A DNA stretch of 9,007 nucleotides from CAYRKT01 sp964425005 (GCA_964425005.1 CAYRKT010000062.1:1-9007); one strand, 5' to 3'; numbered from the stretch's first letter, positions 1 through 7,906 are shown. The notes: a model not told the origin generated them from the sequence alone. Numbers and translations: made by a program.

Positions 1-879
1 CCCCACGAAGACCGCCCCCCAGAGCAGGAACCTGTACCTCGTGCTCTCCACCCGCATCCTGACGTCGGCCACCATGCTGGGACGCAACGAGATCTCCGCC
101 CTGGCCCTCAGATCCCTCAGGTCCCTTATCGCGGACACCCCTTGGCCTATCTCCCGCTCCAGCTCAGCCTTGTGAGCCTCCGCCCACGCCAGAGGCAACC
201 CCACGAGGAAGGACACCTCCCTCAAGAGGATGTCCCTTATGTTCCTCATCAGAAGCATCGGCAAGGAGGAGGAGAAAACCCCTAAGTTAACGCTGGCTAT
301 CCTGTCGCCGAAGGGCTCCAGCTCCACGACGAAGGTCTTGGACTTACCCCTCAGCAGCACCGAGGCTCGCCCGGAAAAACCCGGCAAACGCCCCTTGGTC
401 AGGGAGTCGACCTCCTCCTGGATCCTTCTATCCGCCCACTCCAGGGATTCCGCCGGGATGCCCGCGAGCAGAAGCTCCACGTCGTCCCTCAACAGGGCGA
501 GATCGGAGCTCATGATGCGAAGCAACCTCTCGTCCACCCCCGGAGGGACCACCTCGACGCGCCAGGTGGACGGGCTGGAGGGAGAGAACCTGAACCGAAG
601 GAGCTGGGCCTTCGGGTCGAACTCGACCTCCACCGCATATCCCCAGAACACCTGGGAAGCTATCTCCTGCAGGAACTCCTCGGACCTGCGGGAAAAACCC
701 CTCCAGAAGGCCTGGGGCAACTGCTCCACGATCACCTCGAGGCTCCTCTTGGCGGATCCGGAGAGGAACGAGGGTAAGCCCTCCACCTCCACCGAGGGGG
801 CGGCCAGGGCCGCAGAGGAAAAGATCAACGCCAAGGCCACTGCCCAGGCAACTCCTCGAGGCGATAGCCTCCCACCCAC
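1..879 (-). CDS. Exported protein of unknown function, downstream of bamA (partial, runs off the left edge)
   Basis: I do not recognise the family. The frame is open from a GTG at 879 to the window edge, giving 293 residues without a stop; the C-terminus lies outside. The start is set by a GAGGTGG ribosome site (887-893) seven bases upstream; a GTG at 900 has no such site. The N-terminus is a good Sec signal peptide: an Arg near the start, a hydrophobic stretch VALALIF, then cleavage near SSAALAA (about residue 26-27). The mature part alternates beta-like segments (for example ASVLLRG, TFVVELEP) with charged amphipathic helices (about residues 140-165 and 235-265), and has no Cys pair or lipobox. 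The bamA stop is 31 bp upstream, so it is probably in the same operon and acts in the periplasm or outer membrane. An envelope-assembly role is inferred from position only. No long gene competes for this stretch; the plus-strand frame covering it is antisense. Confidence 0.82.
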   Translation of the reverse strand, partial: MGGRLSPRGVAWAVALALIFSSAALAAPSVEVEGLPSFLSGSAKRSLEVIVEQLPQAFWRGFSRRSEEFLQEIASQVFWGYAVEVEFDPKAQLLRFRFSPSSPSTWRVEVVPPGVDERLLRIMSSDLALLRDDVELLLAGIPAESLEWADRRIQEEVDSLTKGRLPGFSGRASVLLRGKSKTFVVELEPFGDRIASVNLGVFSSSLPMLLMRNIRDILLREVSFLVGLPLAWAEAHKAELEREIGQGVSAIRDLRDLRARAEISLRPSMVADVRMRVESTRYRFLLWGAVFVG

Positions 880-886
880 AACGGGA

Positions 887-893
887 CCACCTC
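887..893 (-). promoter_or_regulatory. Ribosome binding site deciding the GTG start at 879
   Basis: GAGGTGG matches the anti-Shine-Dalgarno core and lies 7 bases before GTG 879. The alternative GTG at 900 is preceded only by the end of bamA with no purine-rich tract. The downstream start leaves a signal peptide of normal length. Confidence 0.6.
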
Positions 894-910
894 GACCCAC
901 GCGCGCAAGG

Positions 911-2650
911 CTAGAAGAGCTCCCCGATCGAGAAGTGAGTCCTGGTCTCCTCCTCGCCGTTGGCCACGTCCAGCCTCACGTATCCCAGGGGGGTCATCAC
1001 CCTTATCCCAGCGCCAGTGGCGCTCTTGAGGTCGTCGAAGCTGAAGCTCTTGCCTGCCCTCTTGTTCCAGGCGTTGCCCACGTCGTGGAAGACCACCACC
1101 GAGAGGTTGTCGTCCACCGGAATCCTGAGCTCCGCGTTGCCCAGGAACATCTCGTGCCCCGCGAAGTAATCGTCCCTGTAACCCCTGAGGCCCGAGTCCC
1201 CTCCCAGGAAGTAGAGCTCCGCCCAGGGGACTTCGCCGTCGGAGAAGGCCGCCTTCGCCCTGAGGGCCAGTATCGCCGGCCTGTCCTTGCGCTCGGGAAG
1301 GCCGAACACCTCGCTCAAGAGGTTGGCCACGGGAGCGTAGTACCTCAGCTCAAGCCCGTATTTGGAGTAATCCCAGTCCCCCCCGAGCGCCTTCAAAGCC
1401 TTCTCGAAGAAGACCGTCTCCACGTCCCCCTTCTTGTAGGGCAAGGCCTGATCCAGCCTGCTCCTGGTGAGGCTCAGGCTGGCGGTGAAGTTGGTGCCCT
1501 CCAGGAGCTCCTGCTTTCGGTAGTAGTCCCCTAGATCGCCGCTTTTCACGGTGACCTCCACCTCTTTCCAGTCGAAGGTCAGATAGAAAGACAGATCCCC
1601 CCCCAGCTTCCTCCCGAAACCGAAGAAGGCGCCCTGCTTGGACTCGTCATAAGTGGCCCTGAGCTCCCCGCCCTCGTACCTCTCCAGGTCCTCCCAGAAG
1701 CGCCTGTAAACCCCGACCTTCCAGGCGAAGTTCCTCTCGTCCATCCACGGCTCCTCCAGCTGAACCCAATACCTCTCCCTTCCGCCGAACTCGGCTCCCA
1801 CCTGGACGTTCTGTCCGAGCCCTCGCCAGTTGATGTTCTCGTAGACCACGCTGCCGCTCCATCCGCTCTGGGAGCCATAGGCCACGCCGAAGCCCGCCCT
1901 GCCGACCTTGCCCTCCTTGACGGTCACCACCAGGTTCACCACGTCTGGGCTTTCGGTGGGCTCGAACCCCACCGTGACGTCCTCGAAGTAGCCGAGGGCC
2001 TGCAGCTTGTTCAGGGTGTACCTAACCATGTTGGAGTTGAAGACGTCCCCCGGGGAGAGGGTTATGTAGCGCCTTATCACGTGCTCCTTAGTCCTCTTGT
2101 TCCCCTGCACCAGTATCTCCCCCACCCTCACCTCGGAGAGCTTCACCACCAGGTTGCCGCCCTCGAACGACACGTCGCGGACGTTGACGAAGGGATAACC
2201 TCTCTCGCTGTACTTCTCCTTTATCCTGTCCAGATCCCTCCGCAATATCTGGGAGTTGAAGATCAACCCCGGGGTGGTCATGCAGACCGCCTTGAGGTCG
2301 TCCTCCTTGAAGACCGTGGAGCCCTCGATCTTGAAGGTCTCCACCTTCGGGTTCTCCACCACCATCACCACGACCTTCACGCCGCCGTCGTGGGGCTCCG
2401 TGTCGGCGTCCACGAGCCTGAAGAAGCCGGTGTCGAAAACAGCCCTCAACCCCTCCCTGACCTTCTGCGGGTCGAAGGGGTCGCCGGGAGAGAGCCCAAA
2501 GACAGAGGCGATGTACTGGGAGCTTATCTCCTTGTTGCCTATGACCTCCACGGCCGTTATGGTCTGCGCCAGCGCTCCAGCGGACAGGGAAAGCGACAAC
2601 CCCAAGGCGAAAAGGACCTTCACCGCATCCCTCAAGCGAAAGGACACCAT
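911..2650 (-). CDS. bamA: Outer-membrane beta-barrel assembly protein BamA (Omp85 family, three POTRA domains)
   Basis: Central component that folds and inserts beta-barrel proteins into the outer membrane. The 579-residue product has a signal peptide (hydrophobic 11-27, cleavage after ALA near 28). Three POTRA repeats follow, at about 30-100, 101-173 and 174-247; each opens with a V-x-G-N or I-x-G type strand (VEVIGN, FKIEGS, ILVQGN) and holds an F-x-x-x-x-v-R/L...GYF/GFF segment. The Omp85 barrel (about 250-579) shows ENINWRGLGQ (271-280), the loop-6 signature LRGY (488-491), FHDVGNAW (521-528) and the TPLGYVRLD strand (553-561), and ends in Phe, as outer-membrane barrels do. E. coli BamA has about 810 residues and five POTRAs, so this is a compact form. 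The ATG at 2650 has an AGAGGGGGG tract six bases upstream and is the only ATG start in the window. It lies 30 bp after the membrane-protein gene. TamA was considered, but this is the only Omp85 gene here. Confidence 0.93.
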   Translation of the reverse strand: MVSFRLRDAVKVLFALGLSLSLSAGALAQTITAVEVIGNKEISSQYIASVFGLSPGDPFDPQKVREGLRAVFDTGFFRLVDADTEPHDGGVKVVVMVVENPKVETFKIEGSTVFKEDDLKAVCMTTPGLIFNSQILRRDLDRIKEKYSERGYPFVNVRDVSFEGGNLVVKLSEVRVGEILVQGNKRTKEHVIRRYITLSPGDVFNSNMVRYTLNKLQALGYFEDVTVGFEPTESPDVVNLVVTVKEGKVGRAGFGVAYGSQSGWSGSVVYENINWRGLGQNVQVGAEFGGRERYWVQLEEPWMDERNFAWKVGVYRRFWEDLERYEGGELRATYDESKQGAFFGFGRKLGGDLSFYLTFDWKEVEVTVKSGDLGDYYRKQELLEGTNFTASLSLTRSRLDQALPYKKGDVETVFFEKALKALGGDWDYSKYGLELRYYAPVANLLSEVFGLPERKDRPAILALRAKAAFSDGEVPWAELYFLGGDSGLRGYRDDYFAGHEMFLGNAELRIPVDDNLSVVVFHDVGNAWNKRAGKSFSFDDLKSATGAGIRVMTPLGYVRLDVANGEEETRTHFSIGELF

Positions 2651-2680
2651 GACATGCCCCCCTCTTGCCGTTTTGTGTGA

Positions 2681-3304
2681 TCACCTCTGATGGTCGTCCA
2701 GCTTCACCAAGACCTTTATGGCACCCCCTCCCGACAGCTCTCTGCGGGCAAGCCTGACCAGCCGAGCCACCTCGCCCTCCCTGACGGCGGAAAAACTCGC
2801 GCCCTCCGGCGCCGAGGAGGAAGACTCAGGGGTCTTCCTCCTCTCCAGCTCTACCGCGACCGTCCTGGCTACAGAGGAGGGTGCAGGGACCACCGCCTCC
2901 GACCTGGGCGACCCGCCCGGGGATCTGGACGGGAGCTCGAGCCCACCGCTCGAGACCTGGGACGCGCGAGGGAGCGAAGCCAGGCCCTCGAGACCAGCGC
3001 CCAGGCCCATCGACGGTCGGATCGAAAGGCTTAAAGCTGGAAGGGAGGGGGGAAAAGAAAGGGGTCTGGGGGCGAACACGGACAGCGCCACCGCAGCCAC
3101 GCAGAGGGCGAGACGAAACCTCCTGGAGGACCTCCTCCTCGAGCCCAGAAGGGAGCTCCACATCTCCTCCCTCACCGAGGAGAGCTCAGCCTGGGCCAGC
3201 TCGAGGTCCTCGACAAAACCCATCATGTCGCCCTTTTCGCCCATCTCCAGGGCCCTCTCCACCCACCTGCGGACCCTTCTCACCCTCCTGAGGAGCTCCG
3301 ACAA
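2681..3304 (-). CDS. Single-pass inner-membrane protein with long Ser/Pro/Gly-rich exported region; possible anti-sigma factor
   Basis: I do not recognise the family. From TTG 3304 the product has 207 residues; from GTG 3313 it would have 210. I prefer TTG because GAGGTGG (3310-3316) sits five bases before it, while GTG 3313 has only a weak TTAAGG. What can be seen: an N-terminal helical, highly charged domain (about 1-53, Arg-rich then Glu-rich), a basic patch GSRRRSSRRFR, one membrane segment (about 64-80, LALCVAAVALSVFA), then a low-complexity Ser/Pro/Gly stretch (about 81-170), and a charged C-terminal segment ending in the strand IKVLVKLDD. The basic patch predicts the N-terminus inside and the C-terminus in the periplasm. 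It starts 43 bp after the sigma-factor stop and ends 30 bp before bamA. Sigma gene first, single-pass protein next is the usual order of sigma/anti-sigma pairs, but no zinc-binding anti-sigma motif is visible, so this is a hypothesis. A structural envelope protein is the main alternative. Confidence 0.78.
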   Translation of the reverse strand: MSELLRRVRRVRRWVERALEMGEKGDMMGFVEDLELAQAELSSVREEMWSSLLGSRRRSSRRFRLALCVAAVALSVFAPRPLSFPPSLPALSLSIRPSMGLGAGLEGLASLPRASQVSSGGLELPSRSPGGSPRSEAVVPAPSSVARTVAVELERRKTPESSSSAPEGASFSAVREGEVARLVRLARRELSGGGAIKVLVKLDDHQR

Positions 3305-3309
3305 GACCA

Positions 3310-3316
3310 CCACCTC
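3310..3316 (-). promoter_or_regulatory. Ribosome binding site favouring the TTG start at 3304
   Basis: GAGGTGG lies five bases before TTG 3304. The GTG codons at 3313 and 3310 overlap this site and would have to rely on a weaker TTAAGG further upstream. The two choices differ by three residues at most, so function is unaffected. Confidence 0.45.
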
Positions 3317-3347
3317 TAACCTTAAGATCCCCGCGGGAACGCCCTTT

Positions 3348-3899
3348 TTATCCTTCCTCCAGCATCCTCCTCAGGGCGGCCAAGGCCTTAGCCCTCAGCC
3401 TGTACACGTAGCTCAGGGCAACCCCCAGTCTCTCGGCTATCTGCTTGGGGTCCATCCCCAAGACGTACCAGCTTCGCATCACCTCTCCCTCTTTCGGGGG
3501 CAACCTCTCCAGCAGAGCGCGGATCTCCCCCTCCTCCAACCTCCTCTCGAGCTCCTCCAGCTCCCGCTCCTCCAATATGCACGAGATCCTCTCCTCCTCC
3601 ACGGTCCTGGGGAACCTGAACTCGTTCCTGACAAGGAAGTTTATCATGGCTCCCCTCACCCGATGGAAGGCGTAGGAGGAGAACTTAACGCCCCTGTCTG
3701 GGTCGAACTGATCGACGCACTTAATCAGGGCCACCATCCCCTCCTGATAGAGGTCGGGCAGAAGCTCGCGGGAAGGGCTCAACCTGGCCGCCAGGGCCGC
3801 CACCATCCTGCTGTGACGCGAAAGTATCTCAGCCCTGGCCTCCTCGCATCCGAACCTCCTGTAGTCCGACCAGAGCTGCTCCATCTCCTTGTCCTCCAA
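3348..3899 (-). CDS. Sigma-70-family RNA polymerase sigma factor, short form with regions 2 and 4
   Basis: Directs RNA polymerase to a set of promoters. The 183-residue product has a clear region 2 at about 24-93: DLYQEGMVALIKCVDQFDP (core binding), then RGVKFSSYAFHRVRGAM (-10 melting and recognition). This resembles the FliA/WhiG/SigB type more than the ECF type. A short piece like the start of region 3 follows (FRFPRTVEEE, 94-103), then a Glu/Arg-rich linker (104-128) in place of the rest of region 3. Region 4 is at about 129-180 (LLERLPPKEGEV) with a helix-turn-helix at 151-172 (KQIAERLGV...SYVYRLRAKAL) for -35 contact. Region 1.1 is absent. The start is TTG 3899, preceded by GAGGTGA whose first bases are the tamB stop codon, so translation is probably coupled to tamB. 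An ATG five codons in is a weaker alternative. The target regulon cannot be read here. Its place between tamB and bamA suggests an envelope-linked role, by inference. Confidence 0.9.
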   Translation of the reverse strand: MEDKEMEQLWSDYRRFGCEEARAEILSRHSRMVAALAARLSPSRELLPDLYQEGMVALIKCVDQFDPDRGVKFSSYAFHRVRGAMINFLVRNEFRFPRTVEEERISCILEERELEELERRLEEGEIRALLERLPPKEGEVMRSWYVLGMDPKQIAERLGVALSYVYRLRAKALAALRRMLEEG

Positions 3900-3903
3900 G
3901 CTA

Positions 3904-3910
3904 TCACCTC
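3904..3910 (-). promoter_or_regulatory. Ribosome binding site of the sigma factor, overlapping the tamB stop codon
   Basis: GAGGTGA sits four bases before TTG 3899 and includes two bases of the tamB TGA (3909-3911). This layout suggests that ribosomes finishing tamB feed initiation of the sigma gene. Confidence 0.6.
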
Positions 3911-6900
3911 ACATCCTGAAGAACCAAAAGAGGGAGAGCCTCCGCTCCTCCGGACCACCGCTCGCCAGGCCCAGCCTGAGACCCCCGCCCAGGAAGAGGT
4001 CCACCCCCCAAGACCCAGCGCCCTCCCTGGGGGAGTACTCGTGGAACAGGTAAACCCCCGGCATCAACTGCTTTCCGAAGCTCAGGCTCGGACCATGACC
4101 CACGATCGAGGGGCTGAAGCTCAACCAGTCCAACCCCAACCCTCTGCCGATCTCCCTCTCCAGCCCTCTCATGAGGGAGTACCTGAGGCCGTGGGCGCCG
4201 AAGGCCTCCAGGCTGAAACCATTATCCCCCGAAACCTCCCCGACATCAACGCCCGTCGCCAGCATCAACTCTATCTTCCTGGGGTCCAGAGGGGGCTCAG
4301 AGCTCCAGGACGGGATGAGCTCGCCGGGCCTGCCGCTGAGGGAGAGGCGAACGAGATAGGACCCCACCCTGCTCGAAGCGCGAAGGTCGACCTTGGCCTC
4401 GGTGGGCTTTTGCCTAGCCATCGTTATAAGCCCGTCCTCCACGGCGAAGTCGGTGCCCATGAAGTCCAGCCTCCCCCCCAGGACCTTCAGGTTCCCCGAG
4501 GCCAGGGGATCATCCCCTTCCCCCCAGAGGCTCAGATCTCCCTCCACCTGCAGGGTGTAGAAGCCCGAGGATAGGCTACAGCCCTCCCTAAACCTCAACC
4601 TGAGGCCGTCGAACCGAAGGATCCTCCTACCCCTGCCCCCCAGGGAGAGCGTGGCGTCCGATAGGGCCACATCCCCCCTCACCAGGAGGCTACCGGCGGA
4701 GGGGATGAGCTCCAGGTCCCCCGTGCCCCTTCCCCTCTCGAAGCCCAGGGCCCCTGCGGGGAAGGAGTTCAACCTGAGCTTAAGGCCACCCGAGGCCAAA
4801 CCCCTCCCGCCGAGGCTCAGCTCCCCAGCCAACTCCCCGCCGTTCTTAGACCCCCTTATGAGGACGGAGGGCACCCCTCCCGCGCCGCCCTCGGCGAACT
4901 CTACGGTCAACCGATCGACCAGCTTGCGGCCGCCCCAGGCCAGGTCCTTGAAGAGCAAAGACCCCCCGCCCCTCACCGAGAAGGAGCCCTTCTCCTCCCG
5001 CGCAGAGACGTGGAACAAGCCCTCTACGACCGACAGCTCCGCCCCCAAAAGGGGCAGGATCTGCTTGAGGAGCCCGGGGGTCACCTCCAGGTCCAGGGCC
5101 TTGGTCGAGACGTCCCTCAGGTCGAGGAGGAGGCTTCCAATCCGCAGGGAGGGGCCCCTCCCGCCTCCCGAGACCATCACGTCCAGGCTGGCCGACCCCC
5201 CGAGGGCACGACCGGAAAACCTAAAGCCTCCGGGCAGGGGCGCCCCCCTGTAGGAGAGATCGAGGAGCTCCAGGTCCAGCCTGCCCTCCGGAAGACCCAC
5301 CCTGCCGGAAAGGGACACGGAGCCGGAAGCGGTGAAGGCCAAATCACCCCCTATCCCCAGCCTGACGTCCCTCAAGTCCAGGTTCAACCTCCCTGAGCCC
5401 CTCGACCACCTGCCGCTCCCGAGAGCCCTCTCCACGCCCCCCTGGTAAAGCCTTAGCTGCTCCACCAGAAGACCGGCGCCCGAGAACACCACCGAAGCCT
5501 CCACGTCCGCCGAGGCACAAAGGGGTCGATCTAGGCAGAGGCCCTTCACCGACAAGAGGGCCTTGAGCTCCGGACGGCGCAGGTCCAACTCCCTGGGCAA
5601 GTAGACCTTCCCCGACACTTCCCCCTTGAGGTCGCCCAGGCCGAGCAGCTTGGAGATAACCTCCAGCCTCTGAGGACTCAGCTCCAGCACCCACGTTCTC
5701 CCGTCCAGGGGCTTCAACCTGCCGAGGTTTTCCACGTCAAAATCCCCCAGGGAGAGCTTGCCGTCCGCGAAGCGCAGCGAGGCCCGACCCCGAAGAGACG
5801 ACCCCAGGAGGAAGAGCCCGCCCGAGCTCACAGCGACCTCCAGCTCCGAAGACTTAGCTCCGAGCTTGAGACGCCCTTCGAACGAGAGCCTCCCACCCGG
5901 GATCGGAGCGCGAGACGAAACCGCGTCCCAGGCACCGGAGGGCGAGACGGCGTCGACCAAGAAGAAGACCCTGGAGGCCGGAACTCCATCCCCCCTGAAC
6001 CGAAGCTCGAGGCCACCGCGCCCGTCCGCGAGGCCCTCGAAAGAGACCGAACCCGAGGGAAGGCCAAGCCTTCCCCGCTCCAGCTTGACCGAGGAGCCCT
6101 CGCCGCTCAGGCTCATCTCCAACACCGGGAACTCCAGGCCCCGGGCGAACCGCAGGTCGTACCCCGTCAACTCCAAGCGCCAGGTGGGGACATCTTCGCT
6201 CAAGCCTAGCCTGAGCCTTCCAAGCACAGGCCCAGAGGAGATGTCCTCCTTCCCCAGTTTGGGCGACGACACCCTGAAGCCCATCCTCTCGACGGAGCTC
6301 ACGAGTCCCTCGAGGGAAGGAGATAGGAGCTCCCCCTCCAGGGAGACGACCGGCGAGACCTCGCCCACCAGGAGAAGCGAGACGTCGCCGAACGCCAAAA
6401 GCCCACTCCTCAAGCGAAGCTTATCCCTCTCGCCGAGGACTATGGCCGACCTGAGCTCGGCGACGCCCCCGCCCAACCTGAGCCCCCTGAGGTCGCCCAC
6501 GAACTCCTTAAGGCCGCCCTCAGCCGACAACACGGCGCTCCCGAAGACGCTGGCCCCTTCCAGCAAACCCCTGGAGAACCTCGAACCCAAGATGGGCTCA
6601 AGCCTCGACAGCTCCACGCCCTCCAACCAGAGGCGAAGAGATCCCCCCCTGCCCCACGCTCCCGAGGCCAAAGCCCTTCCGCCGCCCTTCAGCTCGACCT
6701 CAAGCCTCTCGAAGGCCCATCCACCGCCGGACCTCGCTGCTCTGAGCGCCAGTCGATCGAAGCTCACCCCCCTGAAGGACCCTCGCTCCAGCTCCCCGGA
6801 GACGACGAGCTCCGACCTGGGCCCGCTCCTGGCTAAGACCAACCTCCCGGCGAAAAGCCCGATGGGGTCGGAGAAGCCCAAGCTGGACAGGTCCAAGGCC

Positions 6901-7898
6901 TCCCCCCAAAGCTCAAGCGCAAGACCATCCCGGGAACTAGCCACCCACCCCCTCGCGGTTCCATCCATTAGCCGCGAATCGAAGGAGAGCCAAACGAGGT
7001 CACCGCAGGCGCACCCCACCAACCTCCCGGAGAGCTTCCTGCCGCTCAACGTCAGATCCGCCAGCGAGGCAAGCCCATCCCCCCAGAAGACCTTCAGGGT
7101 GCCGTCCGCGAGGAGATCGTCGGAAAACCTGCCACCCTCGAGAGCCAGGGACAGGGAGATCGGAACCCGGCTCAAAGCGAGCGAAAGGGTGGGTCCCTCT
7201 GCTTCCAAGAGGGACCCCGTGACCCGCAAAGCACCAGACCCGAGCTCGAAGCGCGCCACGGGACGACCTCCCGCCGAGCTCAACTCAAACCTCCCCGCCA
7301 GCCTCCCGACCGGCGGCACGCTCACCTTCAGCCCCTCCCCGAGGCGCACGGCGAGGGGCTCTCCAGGGACGCCCAGGGACACCTCGAGAAGGCCAGCCAT
7401 CGGCGACTTACCCAGGCGAAGGCCGAAGAGCCTGCCCTCGAGGCCCTTCGCTGCGAAGCGGACCTCCAGCTCCCCGCCCCGAAGGCTGAGGTTCGCCCTC
7501 GAGCTTCCCAGCCAGGGAAGATCGATCCCGAGGTCCCTCACCTCAGCGGAGGAGAAGACGGAGCTCAACGCCTCGAGTTGAGCCAGAAGACCGGGCAGGT
7601 CCACGCCGCCCCGAGAGGTCGAGCCCAGGGCGATCCCCGAGGCGGAGATGCTGAGGAAGGGCCTCCCCAGGACCAGATCCAGGGGCGCCAGGGAGAGGGT
7701 GGCCCTGGGGAGGAACAGGCCTTTGACCCGGACCTCCTCGGCCTCGACGGATAGGGGAAACCTGTAGCTCAGCCTCGACCAGGAGACCTCCATCCTGGAT
7801 AGCTCAGCTCTAAGGAGGCCAAACCCCAAAGCCGAGGCCAGCAAGGCGATCATGGGTAAGGCCAACCAAAGCGCTCGCTTGAGATAGGGCAATGACAC
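3909..7898 (-). CDS. tamB: TamB/YtfN-family translocation and assembly protein (AsmA-like, C-terminal DUF490)
   Basis: Large inner-membrane-anchored protein that spans the periplasm as a hydrophobic beta-groove. In the family it helps assemble certain outer-membrane proteins and, as an AsmA-like protein, is linked to phospholipid transport to the outer membrane. The product has about 1329 residues, close to E. coli TamB (about 1259). An N-terminal anchor lies at about 9-29 (LWLALPMIALLASALGFG). A very long run of short beta-strands follows, rich in Leu, Gly, Ser and Arg with almost no Cys or His. The C-terminal DUF490 domain (about 1000-1329) carries the typical GGRLDFMGTDFAVEDGLI strand and the family motif SSEPPL (1199-1204) followed by a helix IELMLATG. 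The start is uncertain: GTG 7898 lies four bases after AGGGGG and is preferred; TTG 7901 is too close to that site and TTG 7892 is also possible. The AGGGGG overlaps the stop of the phosphatase gene. No tamA is seen; BamA downstream is the likely partner. Confidence 0.9.
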   Translation of the reverse strand: MSLPYLKRALWLALPMIALLASALGFGLLRAELSRMEVSWSRLSYRFPLSVEAEEVRVKGLFLPRATLSLAPLDLVLGRPFLSISASGIALGSTSRGGVDLPGLLAQLEALSSVFSSAEVRDLGIDLPWLGSSRANLSLRGGELEVRFAAKGLEGRLFGLRLGKSPMAGLLEVSLGVPGEPLAVRLGEGLKVSVPPVGRLAGRFELSSAGGRPVARFELGSGALRVTGSLLEAEGPTLSLALSRVPISLSLALEGGRFSDDLLADGTLKVFWGDGLASLADLTLSGRKLSGRLVGCACGDLVWLSFDSRLMDGTARGWVASSRDGLALELWGEALDLSSLGFSDPIGLFAGRLVLARSGPRSELVVSGELERGSFRGVSFDRLALRAARSGGGWAFERLEVELKGGGRALASGAWGRGGSLRLWLEGVELSRLEPILGSRFSRGLLEGASVFGSAVLSAEGGLKEFVGDLRGLRLGGGVAELRSAIVLGERDKLRLRSGLLAFGDVSLLLVGEVSPVVSLEGELLSPSLEGLVSSVERMGFRVSSPKLGKEDISSGPVLGRLRLGLSEDVPTWRLELTGYDLRFARGLEFPVLEMSLSGEGSSVKLERGRLGLPSGSVSFEGLADGRGGLELRFRGDGVPASRVFFLVDAVSPSGAWDAVSSRAPIPGGRLSFEGRLKLGAKSSELEVAVSSGGLFLLGSSLRGRASLRFADGKLSLGDFDVENLGRLKPLDGRTWVLELSPQRLEVISKLLGLGDLKGEVSGKVYLPRELDLRRPELKALLSVKGLCLDRPLCASADVEASVVFSGAGLLVEQLRLYQGGVERALGSGRWSRGSGRLNLDLRDVRLGIGGDLAFTASGSVSLSGRVGLPEGRLDLELLDLSYRGAPLPGGFRFSGRALGGSASLDVMVSGGGRGPSLRIGSLLLDLRDVSTKALDLEVTPGLLKQILPLLGAELSVVEGLFHVSAREEKGSFSVRGGGSLLFKDLAWGGRKLVDRLTVEFAEGGAGGVPSVLIRGSKNGGELAGELSLGGRGLASGGLKLRLNSFPAGALGFERGRGTGDLELIPSAGSLLVRGDVALSDATLSLGGRGRRILRFDGLRLRFREGCSLSSGFYTLQVEGDLSLWGEGDDPLASGNLKVLGGRLDFMGTDFAVEDGLITMARQKPTEAKVDLRASSRVGSYLVRLSLSGRPGELIPSWSSEPPLDPRKIELMLATGVDVGEVSGDNGFSLEAFGAHGLRYSLMRGLEREIGRGLGLDWLSFSPSIVGHGPSLSFGKQLMPGVYLFHEYSPREGAGSWGVDLFLGGGLRLGLASGGPEERRLSLFWFFRM

Positions 7899-7906
7899 CA
7901 AGCCCC

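Noticed and set aside
230..1534. Plus-strand open frame of 434 codons
   Set aside because: It is antisense to the exported protein and the end of bamA. The minus strand has a signal peptide and Omp85 motifs here; the plus-strand product has no coherent features.
911..2650. TamA instead of BamA
   Set aside because: Both are Omp85 proteins with three POTRAs possible, and TamB is close by. But it is the only Omp85 gene here, and every diderm needs BamA, so BamA is the better call; a whole-genome count would settle it.
2674..2684. GTGATCAC palindrome at the end of the membrane-protein gene as an operator
   Set aside because: An 8-bp palindrome overlapping a stop codon is easily found by chance and no promoter lies next to it.
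3314..3347. CCCGCGGG-centred hairpin between the sigma gene and the next gene as a terminator
   Set aside because: The stem is short, no T tract follows, and the next ribosome site is immediately downstream.
2718..4574. Plus-strand open frame of 618 codons
   Set aside because: It runs antisense across the membrane-protein gene, the whole sigma gene and the end of tamB, all with recognisable domains or topology. Its product is low-complexity Pro/Arg/Gln-rich, as expected from reading G+C-rich genes backwards.
5758..7581. Plus-strand open frame of 607 codons
   Set aside because: It is fully antisense inside tamB and encodes a Ser/Pro/Arg-rich sequence without domain features. It is explained by the codon bias of tamB.
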